A stretch of DNA of 64,000 nt, taken from CBDCUW01 sp963734865. Its GTDB lineage: Bacteria > Planctomycetota > Planctomycetia > Pirellulales > Pirellulaceae. This document shows, piece by piece, positions 18,726-30,179 of this stretch (positions are counted from its first letter, which is position 1; the number at the start of each line of letters is the position of its first letter). The notes under the pieces are model-generated. The model did no database searches and had not been told where the DNA came from. It worked only from the letters and a program-made list of their open reading frames with translations. The stretch covers positions 1,470,781 to 1,534,780 of the forward strand of contig CAVTIV010000019.1 in assembly GCA_963734865.1 (NCBI GenBank), read 5' to 3'. The position numbers and the translations under genes were made by a program.

Positions 18726-21700
18726 GTGTCTCATCGACGAACCGTCATTACGGGTGCATTTGCTGTCGTAGCAGTCACCATCTTGCTTGCCGCCGGCCCA
18801 CGCGAGGCGGATTGGAAAGAAGTGGACGAGGCGATGGCGAAAGGGCTTCCGAAAACCGCGATCGAAAAACTCGATCCCATTATCCGGCAAGCGATGGACG
18901 AAAAGAAATATGCCGAGGCGATCAAAGCGATCACGATGAAGATCAGTCTCGAGGGGAATATCGAGGGAAACAAACCCGAAGAGAAGATCACTCGGATGAG
19001 GGCCGAGATCGCGAAGGCGCCCGTCGAGATGAAACCGGTGATGGAGACCCTGCTCGCCAATTGGTTCTGGCATTACTTTCAACAAAACCGTTGGCGGTTC
19101 ATGCAGCGAACGCAAACCGCCGCTCCGCCGAGTGACGATTTCACAACATGGGACTTGCCACGGATCCTTCAAGAGATTGACCAACAATTCACAAAAGCGT
19201 TGGCTGACTCCCAGAGGCTGAAGAGCGTTCCGGTGTCCGACTATGACGATTTGCTGGAAAAAGGGACCGCTCCGGATTCATACCGGCCGACGCTGTACGA
19301 CGTTCTGGCGAACAATGCGTTGGAGTTCTATTCATCGGGAGAGCAGGCGGCCAGTCGTGCTCAAGACGCTTTCGAGTTATCCGCAGACAGCCCGATTTTT
19401 TCATCGCCAAGCGATTTTCTTGACTGGACCCCTGAAACGACAGACCAAGACTCGATCACACGAAAGGCGATCGAGTTGTATCAGGATTTGATCCGTTTTC
19501 ACCGCGACGATGATGATCGATCCGCATTTCTTGACGCCGATTTGCGGCGATTGAACTTTGGCAATGATCGGGCATTTGGTGAAGAAAAGTCGGCACGATA
19601 CAAGGCGGCGTTACAGCGATTCGCCGACAATCAATCCGAGCAACCGATCTCCTCGCGCGCCTTGCACCAACTTGCCTCCGTCGTACACGACGAAGGTGAC
19701 TGGGTCAAAGCACGCGAAATCGCGGAACAGGGCTTGAACCGTTTCCCCGATAGCGTCGGAGGCAGCCGGTGCTTTAATCTCATTCAGCAAATCGAAGCAC
19801 GTGCCTCGCGCCGATGACCGAAAGGGTCTGGAACGATCCCCGACCAACAATCGATGTCTATTATCGAAATGTGACCCGCATCCATTTTCGGTTGGTCAAG
19901 TTTGATTTCGAGCAGTACCTGCAATCGGCGCACTGGCAACCCGAACAGCTCGACCAAAACCAACAACAGGCGATTCTGAAACAGCCGCCTGTCAAAGCAT
20001 GGTCGGCGGACTTGCCCGCGACCGTGGATTATCAAGAAAGACTTGAGCAACTGAAAACGCCCGCTGATGTGGCTGCCGGCTCGTACTTCCTGATTGCCAG
20101 CCACAACACGACGTTCGATCCGACAGACAATCAGATCTCGTTTTGCGAGGTCTGGGTTAGCGAATTGGCGATCGTGACTCGCAACCACCAGGGCGACGGC
20201 GTGATCGAAGGATTCGTTCTCAACGCGATCACAGGCGATCCGATTTCCGGTGCACGCGTCCGCGGCTGGAATCGCGACAACCGCAACCAATTTGTCGCGA
20301 TGGCGCCCGTTCGTACCGACAAAAACGGTCTGTTCCGATTTCACGGTAACGATCGCAGTCCAATGTTGATCCATGCCGTTGATCAGGGCCAGGCTCTCTC
20401 GACCGCGAATTATCTTCGCAGCTACACCGATCGCCGCGGACGTCCAAATCAGGAGCAGACTCAGCTGTTTACGGACCGATCTTTGTACCGACCCGGCCAA
20501 ACCATCCACTACAAAGGCATCTGTATTTCGGTCGATCAGCAGCGAGACAATTACAAGACGATTGCCAATCGCAACCTGACGATCGTGTTCGCCGATGTCA
20601 ACGGCAAGGAAATCGAACGACTGAACCATCGCAGCAACGCCTATGGCAGTTTTAGCGGCAGCGTGACCGCGCCGCGCGACCGATTGGCCGGACGGATGAC
20701 GATTCGTGTCGACGGCGATCCGCCCGGGCAAACTCAAATCAGTGTCGAAGAATACAAACGTCCGAAATTTCAAGTGTCACTCGAGCCGCCAAAGGAGGCG
20801 GCAAAACTTGGTGGCACCGTCAAACTGCAGGGCAAGGCAACTGCCTACACCGGCGCGGCGATCAATGACGCGAAAGTAGCCTGGCGAGTCGTTCGTGAAG
20901 TGCAGTACCCAATATGGTGGTATTGGCGATGTTGGTGGATGCCACCTCAACAGGGAGGCAGCCAAGAGATCGCCCACGGCACGATGCTGACGGCGGCCAA
21001 TGGATCGTTCGACATCGAGTTCACAGCCAGGCCGGACACGTCCGTTCCGCAAGAATCTGAACCGACGTTTCGCTACACCATCTACGCAGACGTAACCGAT
21101 ACAACGGGTGAGACACGCTCGGACCAACTTGGCGTGAACGTTGGCTACACGTCGCTATCGGCCACAATGACGGCCGCCAGCTGGCTGACCGACAACGAAG
21201 CGATCGAAATCAATATTCGCACCGTGACCTTGGACGGACAGGCGCAATCAGCCAGCGGTGTCGTCAAGATTCATTCGCTGAAACAACCGGCACAGGTCGC
21301 CCGCGCGTCACTGGCGGGTCCCTATCGTTACTGGAACGGTCGTGGCGACGCGAATCGCAAACCCGATCCCGCGAATCCAAATTCGTGGGACCTTGATGAA
21401 GTGGTTTTCGAGTCCGAATTCGAAACGGGGGCCGGCGGCGGCGCGAAGGTGTCGACCGAACTGCCGGCGGGAATCTACCGTGCCACCTTGCAGACGACTG
21501 ATCGATTCGGAAAGTCGGTCACCGCCGAATTACCACTTCAAGTTCTCAATCCGGAAGCGAACCGACTGAATTTGAAGATTCCTAATCTGGTGGCCGCACC
21601 AACATGGTCTCTGCAGCCGGGCGAAGAGTTCATGGCGATCTGGGGAAGCGGATACGATTCGGCGAGGGCGTTCATCGAAATCGAACATCGTGGCAAGTTG

Positions 21701-24695
21701 TTGCAGAGCTATTGGACCACACCTGGCACCACGCAGATTGCGATCAAGCAAGCAATCAGCGAATCGATGCGCGGCGGATTCACGCTACGAACCACGATGG
21801 TGCGAGAGAACCGTGCCTACCTGCACGCGCAGCAAGTCAGCGTGCCATGGAGCAACAAAGAATTGAAGCTCTCATGGGAACACTTTGTCTCGAAATTGGA
21901 ACCGGCCGAGCATGAGACCTGGACCGCCGTGATTCGTGGTCCCGATGCAGAAGTGAAAATCGCTGAGATGGTCGCGACGCTCTATGACGCCTCTTTGGAC
22001 GCGTATCTGCCGCATCATTGGCAAAGTGGGTTCGGCGTTTTTCGGCAAGACTATTCCCGCGTCAGTTCGCAGTTTGAAAACCAGCTCAAGAATTTGCAAC
22101 AAATCTTTGATCACTGGCATGTTCCCAGCCGCGACGGGTCACTGACCTATCGACACTTCCCGCCCCAGATCATCCAGAGTTTCTATGGCTACCAATTTTT
22201 TGGTAATAACCGGATGCGCGGCGGGTACGGACTTCCCATGGACGCTGCTGCCGCCAGCGCGGAGTCAATGGACATGATGCAGACGGGGTTGGCAATGTCA
22301 GCCGACGGTCTCGGGCTGGCGGATGCGGACAAAAAGCTGGCGGTTCGCCGAACGGACCAGGGCACGCCCGCACCGAGTCCTGACCTGGTCAACGTGTCGC
22401 GCGCAAGAATCTCAACGAAACCGCGTTCTTCTTTCCCCACTTGATCTGCGACGAAAACGGAGTTGTGAAACTTGAATTTACGATGCCCGAGGCGCTTACC
22501 GAGTGGAAATTCTTGGGATTTGCCCACGACAATGAACTTCAAGCCGGGTTGCTGACAGGAACGACAGTCACCGCCAAGGAGTTGATGGTCCAGCCCAATC
22601 CGCCACGTTTCCTGCGCGAAGGAGACGTGATCGAGTTTACCGTGAAGGTCAGCAATCAGTCGCCCACACAACAAACAGGCAAAGTTCGCTTGACGTTTGC
22701 CGATGCGCCACGGGCGACGCGGTGGACGATGCGCTGGGCAACGCGGATCGTGATCGAATATTCGAGATTCCCTCGGGTGAGTCGAAGTCACTTTCCTGGC
22801 GACTGGTCGTTCCCGATGGTCTTGGATTCCTAACCTACAAAGCGGTCGGTTCCACGGGCCGTCTTTCCGACGGCGAAGAGGGGTTCCTGCCGGTTCTTTC
22901 CCGTCGGATTCTGGTGACCGAATCGCTGCCACTTCCTATCCGAGGCAAGCAAACCAAACGGTTTGACTTCGAGAAACTTCGCCAGTCGGCAGGTTCGGAC
23001 TCGCTGCAAAACAAGACGCTCACCATCCAAATGGTTTCCAACCCATCATGGTACGCCGTGATGGCGCTTCCTTACTTGATGGAGTACCCATACGAGTGCA
23101 CCGAACAGACGTTCAACCGTTTGTACGCCAATTCGATCGCTCGTCACATTGCCGGATCCGATCCCAAAATCCATCGCGTGTTCGATCAATGGCGAGCGAC
23201 GCCCGCACTCGACAGCTCGCTGGAAAAGAACCAGGATCTCAAAGCGGTGATGATCCAGGAGACTCCCTGGTATCGACAAGCCAAGAGTGAGAGCCAAGCA
23301 CGGCGCAACGTCGGCATTTTATTTGACGACAACCGGCTCGACGCAGAGACGACGCGGATCATGCGCAAGCTCACTGAACTGCAGTTGCCCGACGGTGCAT
23401 GGCCTTGGTTTCCCGGCGGACCGGCCAATGACTACATCACGCTCTACATCACCACCGGTTTCGGACGGATGCGGCACTTGGGGATTGATGTCGATACGAC
23501 GGCTGCCGTGAAGTCGCTGGCACGATTGGACAGCTGGGCGAATGAAACGTATCGGCAGATCAAGCCTGCGGATCGGCATCTGAATCATCTCTCCACGACG
23601 ATCGCGTTCTACCTGTACGGCCGCAGTTTCTTCTTGCCGGACCAGGCGGTCGCGGATCAGCACAGCGAAGCGGTGGACTATTGGCTGGGTCAGGCAAAAA
23701 AATACTGGCTGGAACTAGCCAATCGTCAATCTCAAGCTCACATGGCCGTCGCCTTGAAACGATTCGGTGACTTGAACACGGCAAAAGGGATCATGGCCTC
23801 GATCAAAGAACGATCGGTCAGCGATCAAGAGATGGGTATGTTCTGGCGAGAACTGGAACACTCGTGGTGGTGGTACCGGGCGCCCATCGAAACCCAAGCG
23901 ATGATGATCGAAGCGTTTGACGAAGTGATGAATGACCAGACAGCCGTCGAGGATTGCAAGGTCTGGCTGCTGAAACAGAAACAGACCCAAGATTGGAAAA
24001 CGACGAAAGCCACCGCCGATGCGATCTACGCACTGCTGCTGCGTGGCAGTGACTTGTTGGCCTCCGATGAGTTGGTGGAAGTTTCCCTGGGCGGCGCAAG
24101 CATCCAACCGGAAGAGGTGGAAGCGGGAACCGGTTTTTACGAGCAGAGATTCACGGGGGCCGAAATCAAGCCTTCCCTGAGCGAAATCACGGTGACCAAG
24201 ATCGACGATGGTGTCGCCTGGGGTAGCGTGCATTGGCAATACTTGGCAGACATTGCCAAGGTCACGCCGTACGAAGGCACCCCGCTGACGCTATCCAAAC
24301 AACTGCACGTTAAGAAAAACACCGCCAAGGGACCGACGTTGGTGCCGGTAAAAGGCGCCATCGCCGTCGGTGACGAATTGGTCGTACGTATCGTGTTGCG
24401 TAGCGACCGCGACATGGAATACCTGCACCTCAAAGACTATCGCGGCAGCGGCACCGAGCCGGTGAATGTCCTGTCACGATACAAGTACCAGGATGGACTA
24501 GCCTATTACGAATCGACGGGCGACACGGCGAGTCACTTTTTTATCGACTATCTGCCCAAGGGAACCTACGTCTTTGAATACTCGACCCGTGTGCAGTTGC
24601 GGGGTGAGTATCAAACGGGTGTGGCCAGCATCCAGTGCATGTACGCCCCCGAGTTCAATAGCCACTCCGAGAGTCTGCCGTTGGAGGTCCGGTAG
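18726..24695 (+). CDS. Giant alpha-2-macroglobulin family protein (three apparent frameshifts)
   Basis: Read across breaks near 19,812, 22,400 and 22,712 this is one protein of about 1,990 residues. The GTG at 18726 gives a signal peptide (TVITGAFAVVAVTILLAAG). It has a helical tetratricopeptide-like N-terminal region, then MG-type beta domains (YRPGQTIHYKGICI, YKRPKFQVSLEPPKEA) and an alpha-2-macroglobulin core (FTMPEALTEWKFLGFAHD). A thioester-type motif YPYECTEQTFNR follows (Cys codon 23,097-23,099, Gln 23,106-23,108), then the alpha/alpha thioester-domain barrel (LPDGAWPWFPGG, TKATADAIYALL). Bacterial A2Ms trap proteases covalently in the periplasm. No pbpC gene is adjacent, as is usual in Planctomycetota. 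Confidence 0.82.
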
Positions 24696-24736
24696 CAGCC
24701 GATCTCTTTTTTGTTGCCGGCCCAACGACGACCCGC

Positions 24737-26182
24737 TCACGCCACAATGTCGTCAATCACGTGCCCAAAGTCTTGTTCCAGTCTCTTCTGGCCGGGGATA
24801 TGCATGCGGTGCGAATACAGCCCGAGTTGGTGCAACAGGGTCGCGTGAACGTCGGTGACGTAGTGGGGATTCTCGCTGGCATGGAAGCCGATTTCATCGG
24901 TCGCCCCGTGTGCAATTCCACCCTTGATACCGCCGCCCGCCATCCAAACGCTGAAGCCGTGGGGGTGATGGTCACGCCCGTCCGATCCCTGGGATCCCGG
25001 AGTCCGTCCAAACTCTGTCGCGAACACGATCAGGGTCTCGTCGAACATGCCACGTTGCTTCAAGTCCTTGATCAAGCCTGCGATGGGGCGATCGACCTGC
25101 ATCGCGAGTTCGGAATGTTTCGCCTTGAGCGCCGAATGCTGGTCCCACGCTCCGGCTGCTCCGCTGCCATGCATGATCTGGATGAACCGCACGCCTTGCT
25201 GTACAAACCGGCGAGCAGTCAGCAGTTGTTCGCCGAACGGTTTGGTTTCTTTCTGGTCGAGTCCGTACATTTTCTGGGTCGCTTCGGTTTCGCTGTCAAA
25301 GCGAATCACGTCGGGTACCGACGTCTGCATCCGGAAGGCGAGTTCGTACGATCGGATTCTCGCGTCAAGCACCGCGTCGCTGGGGTATTGTTGCTCGCTG
25401 AGTTTGTTCAAGCGGTTCACGAGACTAAACCCCAGACGTTGTTCGTCGAACGTCACATCGCCTTCGGGCTTGGCATAGTCGAGCGGATTTTTCGGGTCGA
25501 CTTTCAAGGCGATCGAATCGTACGCCGGTCCCAGGTAATGACCATCACGCCGATCAAAAAATCGCGGGCCCATGCTGATGAATTGCGGCAAGTTTTCATT
25601 GAGCGAACCGAGCCCATAATTGACCCATGCGCCGATTGTCGGGACACGGGGGTCGAGCATGTGACGTCCCGAATGAAATTGAACTTGTGCTCCATGATTG
25701 TCATCGGTCGTCCACATCGACCGGATCACCGCGATGTCATCGATGCACGAACCGATGTGTGGAAACCAGTCGCTGACTTCGATGCCACTTTGTCCATACT
25801 TCTTGTATCCGACCTGCAGCGGATAGATCTTGTTACGCTGTTGACCGTTGGCGTCGTTGACAACAACGACCCGGACCTTCTTCAGCTTTTCCGGGTCTTG
25901 GACGTCCGCGAATGGAGTTTCCGAGATCGCTTGGCCGGCGTATTGATTCAACGCCGGTTTGGGATCAAAGCTCTCCATGTGGCTGAGCCCGCCACGCATG
26001 AACAGCCAGATCACACTTTTGGCTTGCGGTGCGAAATGAGGCAGGCCGTCGGGTGCCGACCATCGGTCCGCAGTGTTTGCCAGACCGTCTCGCTGCAGCA
26101 TGGCATTGAGCGCCAGGCTACCGAATCCAAGCCCGGCCGTCAGGAAACGGCGACGTCGAATCGATGAATGTTGGATGTTCAT
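24737..26182 (-). CDS. DUF1501 domain-containing protein (Tat-exported)
   Basis: An intact 481-residue protein beginning SSIRRRRFLTAGLGFGSLAL, a Tat signal. VIWLFMRGGLSHMESFDPKPAL is the DUF1501 signature; FATEFGRTPGSQGSDGRDHHPHGFS and WMAGGGIKGGIAHGATDEIG are the conserved C-terminal core with Asp-His-His residues. It is transcribed after the DUF1553 gene (9-bp gap) and convergent with the alpha-2-macroglobulin gene. It is a paralogue of the DUF1501 protein at 7.6-9.1 kb, in the same partner arrangement but reverse orientation. Confidence 0.9.
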   Translation of the reverse strand: MNIQHSSIRRRRFLTAGLGFGSLALNAMLQRDGLANTADRWSAPDGLPHFAPQAKSVIWLFMRGGLSHMESFDPKPALNQYAGQAISETPFADVQDPEKLKKVRVVVVNDANGQQRNKIYPLQVGYKKYGQSGIEVSDWFPHIGSCIDDIAVIRSMWTTDDNHGAQVQFHSGRHMLDPRVPTIGAWVNYGLGSLNENLPQFISMGPRFFDRRDGHYLGPAYDSIALKVDPKNPLDYAKPEGDVTFDEQRLGFSLVNRLNKLSEQQYPSDAVLDARIRSYELAFRMQTSVPDVIRFDSETEATQKMYGLDQKETKPFGEQLLTARRFVQQGVRFIQIMHGSGAAGAWDQHSALKAKHSELAMQVDRPIAGLIKDLKQRGMFDETLIVFATEFGRTPGSQGSDGRDHHPHGFSVWMAGGGIKGGIAHGATDEIGFHASENPHYVTDVHATLLHQLGLYSHRMHIPGQKRLEQDFGHVIDDIVA

Positions 26183-26191
26183 GAGCGTTGG

Positions 26192-29100
26192 TCATCGAAT
26201 GGAGATGAAGTCATTGTGATTGAGTATCGCTTGGACGAAACGCGCACGGATTCTGTGGTCAGGTTGCTGTGCATTTTGCGATTCAAGCAGCGCCGCCATT
26301 TGATCATGGAACGCTTGACATTCGGTTCGTTCGGAATCGCTGGGCAATCGACCCAGCAACGTTTCAAACGTTAGCGCAATGAAACCGTCGCGATCATCGT
26401 TCGAGAGCGAAGCGAACAGTCTTTCGGCAATCTTGTCAGCCATTTCGATTGACAATTTGCTGTTGGACAGGGCAAGTGCCTGCTGCGGGACAATACTCTC
26501 GCTGCGACGATAGCACTGCAACAAATCAGCGTCGTCAAACATATTCAGAAAAGTGTCTTGCTGGTCGCGTGAATGCTTGAAATAAATGCTCCGCCGCGTT
26601 CCGCCTTCGCTGGGATCAATCGACGGGCCGCCAATCTTCGGGTCAAGTACACCTGCGAGTTGCAGCAAGCTGTCGCGAACGACCTGCGATTCCATGCGTC
26701 TTGAATTCATCCGCCAATAAAACTGGTTCGTCGGATCGGCCGCGATTGTTGCCGCATCCGCCTGGGCAGTCGATGACGACAGACGATAGGCTTGGGAGGT
26801 CACGATCAGCCGATGCAAGTGCCGAAAACTCCAACCCGATTCGATGAACTCGTAGGCCAGTAAATCGAGCACGTCGGCGTGCAGGGGCCGTTTCGCGCGA
26901 AGCCCGAAATCAAATACCGATTCGACCAAAGGCTCGCCGAAGTGGCGCATCCAAACATGGTTCACGGCCACCCGCGCGGTGAGCGGATTCTCAGCTGAAG
27001 TGATCCATTTTGCCAGCGCCAATCGCCGGCCGGTGCTGGTTGCGGAATAAGTGGCTGGGTAGTCACTTTCCTTTTCAGCGGGTGATTCCAGAGCCTTCTT
27101 GGAGCCGCGAATCGATTCGTAGCCGGTCTCGCCCTGTTCGATTGCGACCAGTCGTTGCTCGGTGGCCTGGAGTCGATTCTGTGCCGCCTTGAGCTTGGCG
27201 GCATCGGTTTCGGCAAGCAGATCGTACTGCGCCGCTTGCTTGGACGCTTGGGCCTGCAGTCGCGCCGCGTCCTTGGCCAGCGGATCACAAACATCCTCCG
27301 ACATTCGGTCGCGAAATCTTGCGTTGTCGGCGGCAATCGTCGCCTCGACCGCTGCCAACGCTGCCCTGGCCGCAGCCAACTTGGCCTCGGCCCGTTTCAC
27401 CGCTGCCTGGGCGTCTGGCATCGAAGCGGCCGTTTTGTTGTTCGCTTCGGTCAGCGGAACGTCCTCGGCCAGCGATCGAATCGTGATCGAATCGAAAGCT
27501 GCTGTCGCATCAAAGGCAGAGAGACTGAAAAAACCGCCCGGCTTGCGATCGGGCAAGCGGTAGGCAATGACAAATTCATCATCAAGCCAAACGTTGACCA
27601 ATCGACCGCGAACGGCCAGTCGCAGCTGATAGGGTTGGCCAACTGCGATTTTTTTGCCGGCACGTCCTTCGGCGGGGTATGAGTTATTGCCATCGCGCGC
27701 GTACGCCACCTGCACTTTTGGTCCCGCTTCGTGGGCGCTGGTGTATACAAAATTCGAATACCGATCATCGTCGCTCTGATCAAAGCGGAAGGTGATCGAT
27801 TTGTATGTCGTTCCTCCGGTCGTTGTGTATCGGCAGCTCAGTTCAAAGTCGTCTGGGATCGGTTGAACCGCACGTACCATGTACGGCTGGCGGGTCGATG
27901 ATGTTTGCTGCAGCGAGCCATCACGATATTGCCACCCGTCGCCGACGAGTTTCCAAAGACTCGGATTCGGCTCGTCAAAATCATCGGTCAGCTCAAACGG
28001 CGAGTGCTTGGTGTCCGGTTTGGTGTCCGGTTTGGTTTTTTTCGGTGGCGTTTCCGCAAGCCTCCGATTGGCTGCGGCGAGTTCCTCTTCGGCTTTCCCG
28101 ACTCGCTGACGAGCGTCTCGCAAATGATCCTGTTGGACATAATCTCTGGCCCCTGGCGCTCGCGCCATAGGGGAGCTTCACCGGCTGGATCTCCGTTGCA
28201 AAGCTGGCCAGGATCGCCGGGACCCCCGGCGTGATGATCGTATCCGGATCGGGATTCTTGGGATCACCCTTGAGATGGAGGTAGGTTTGCAGATCGATGT
28301 GATCGTCGAACACGCGTGGCAGGCCGTCCTGTTCAAAATCGGTCACGCCGGGAACCGGATCCAGACGCACTTGGTGCGGCTCGAAGATGGCGCGAAAGCG
28401 GTAGTAGTCGAGGTGCGTGATTGGATCGTACTTGTGATCATGGCACTTCGCGCAGTTCAACGTCAGTCCGAGAAAGGCTTTCCCGGTGTGTTCGATCGTA
28501 TTGTCCAACCATGTGGTACGGTTGAAGAGGTAGTAGTTGCGAGCAAGATATCCGGTGCCGGCAATCGCTTCGGGATCGTCGGGCGCAGCTCATCGCCAGC
28601 CAACATTTCCATGACCATGCGGTCGTAGCCCTTGTCGTCGTTGATCGACTCGATGATCCAATCGCGCCAATGCCAAAGGTGCTTTTGGCTGTACCTCAGT
28701 TGTGCGCCCAAGCCATACCAATCGGAGTAACGCCAAACGTCCATCCAGTGCCGCGCCCAACGTTCGCCATGGTGCGGGCTGCTCAAGAGTTCATCAACGA
28801 TTTGCTGCCAAGGCCGCTGATCGTGCAGCTGCTGACGCGTCGGTGGCAAACCGATCAGGTCGAGATACAGACGTCGAATCGCGATTGACCGTGTTGCCTG
28901 TGGCTGCGTTTTGAGCGACCTTTGGGCGCGTTTCGCTTCCAACAATGCGTCGATCGGATTTGCGAACGTCGACTGCGGAATCTCGGGACGCGCAATCCGT
29001 TGAAAAGCCCAATGGTCGCTGGGGCCCAACGGGATCGCTTCATCCGGCGCCGCGGCACCTTGGCGAACCCATTCCCGAATCAACGCGATCTCGTCCGGCT

Positions 29101-29410
29101 TCAAAGCCGCACCGTCATGCGGTGGTGGCATGCGGTCGCCATCGATCGCCGAGACCCGCTGGATCAATAGGCTCTGTTCAGGATTCTTCGGAACGATCGC
29201 TTCGCCGCTGTCACCACCTGTGAGCATCAGTGATCGCGTTTCCAATCGCAATTCCGATTCCTGTTTCAGCGCACCGTGACAGGAATAGCATTTTTCGCTC
29301 AAGATCGGTTTGACCTGCGTCAAATAGTCGATCGGCTGGTCCGCAAACGACCCACGGCATGCTGTCAGCGCGAAGACAAGGACCACGGCGGCCGCCGGGC
29401 GACGGTGCAT
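26192..29410 (-). CDS. PSD1 family cytochrome c / DUF1549 / LamG-like / DUF1553 protein (two apparent frameshifts)
   Basis: Read across breaks near 28,580 and 28,160 this is one ~1,070-residue exported protein. The ATG at 29410 gives a signal peptide (RRPAAAVVLVFALTACRGSFA). The order is: PSCyt1 heme motif KCYSCHGALK; DUF1549 with WMDVWRYSDWYGLG and NCAKCHDHKYDPITHLDYY; a coiled-coil (VGKAEEELAAANRRLAE); a LamG/concanavalin-like insert (FELSCRYTTTGGTTYKSIT, LVNVWLDDEFVIAYRLPD); a second Ala-rich coiled-coil; and DUF1553 (ENPLTARVAVNHVWMRHFG, ending LNHNDFISIR). Domain order matches full-length members, unlike the shorter paralogue at 5.3 kb. The breaks are probably single-base indels. Confidence 0.85.
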
Positions 29411-29496
29411 CCAACTGGCGAGAGTACGATGTACTGACAAGCGAACACCGTGTAATGATGGAAGGGGGGGCGGGATTGCTGAAACAGGGCGTCTGC

Positions 29497-29520
29497 TTTT
29501 TGACACGCGGTGGTCAAAAA
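29497..29520. promoter_or_regulatory. Dyad TTTTTGAC-N8-GTCAAAAA in the cupin/DUF1553 intergenic gap
   Basis: A perfect 8-bp inverted repeat (TTTTTGAC at 29497-29504, GTCAAAAA at 29513-29520) with an 8-nt loop, lying in the 226 bp between the cupin gene and the DUF1553 gene, both on the minus strand. It could be a weak bidirectional terminator after the cupin gene or an operator before the DUF1553 operon. The remainder of the gap shows no ORF or repeat that I can support. Confidence 0.4.
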
Positions 29521-29636
29521 ACCATGAATCAGAAACAGGAACTCGTCATCCGGGGACTCCTGTGGGGCTGTTCATTCTATCTGATTCGCTGCTGCCTCGG
29601 TAGCATTTTGGCAAGTTTGCCACAACGCTGCGTCGA

Positions 29637-30002
29637 TCAGCCTTTTTCCGGCTGGTTGGGGATGTACTTGTTCATCAATTCGACATAGTCCTCGCGGATC
29701 GGGCTGAACACATCGAGCACGATTGCGGGCCCGTCAATCGCCACGACCTTGTGGGGAACACCCGGTGGGATGATGAACATCGACCCCGCATCGACGATGC
29801 GGGTCTCGTCGCCAAGGGTGAACTTCAGCCTTCCCTGCAGCAGCATCCCCCCTTGTTCGTGGGGATGATCGTGCAACGGAATGACGGCTCCCTCGTCCAT
29901 CTCCAGATAGGAGAGCATCAGATTCTCGCCGTACGGTGTTCGCAACCGACAACCGGGACAGACTTCTTGCGAGGGAATCGACTTGATATCAATGAAAGGC
30001 AT
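29637..30002 (-). CDS. Single-domain cupin protein
   Basis: The ATG at 30002 gives a 121-residue protein (MPFIDIKSIPSQEVCPGCRL); the frame is open to 30149 but the added residues are not cupin-like and would overlap the sulfatase promoter region. Cupin motif 1 is PLHDHPHEQGGMLLQGRLKF (His-x-His-x4-Glu-type metal site) and motif 2 ends in IIPPGVPHKVVA. Small cupins of this type bind a metal and act as sugar-binding, isomerase or dioxygenase proteins; the substrate is not evident. Orientation is divergent from the sulfatase. Confidence 0.82.
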   Translation of the reverse strand: MPFIDIKSIPSQEVCPGCRLRTPYGENLMLSYLEMDEGAVIPLHDHPHEQGGMLLQGRLKFTLGDETRIVDAGSMFIIPPGVPHKVVAIDGPAIVLDVFSPIREDYVELMNKYIPNQPEKG

Positions 30003-30179
30003 GTTGCAAGTCAATGTATCAGCTCGCGGCACCGCCCTGTTGGTCGGTCCCGGGAACGAAACCGAATCGGAAGGCATCACCGAGTTGGATTCGCACCAGG
30101 TGCGTGATCTCTCGAGCGTGGACTCCGTTATGCTAGGTGGTTTGGTCACCGATCTGAATCCATTCCCGCGAGGTTCAAC

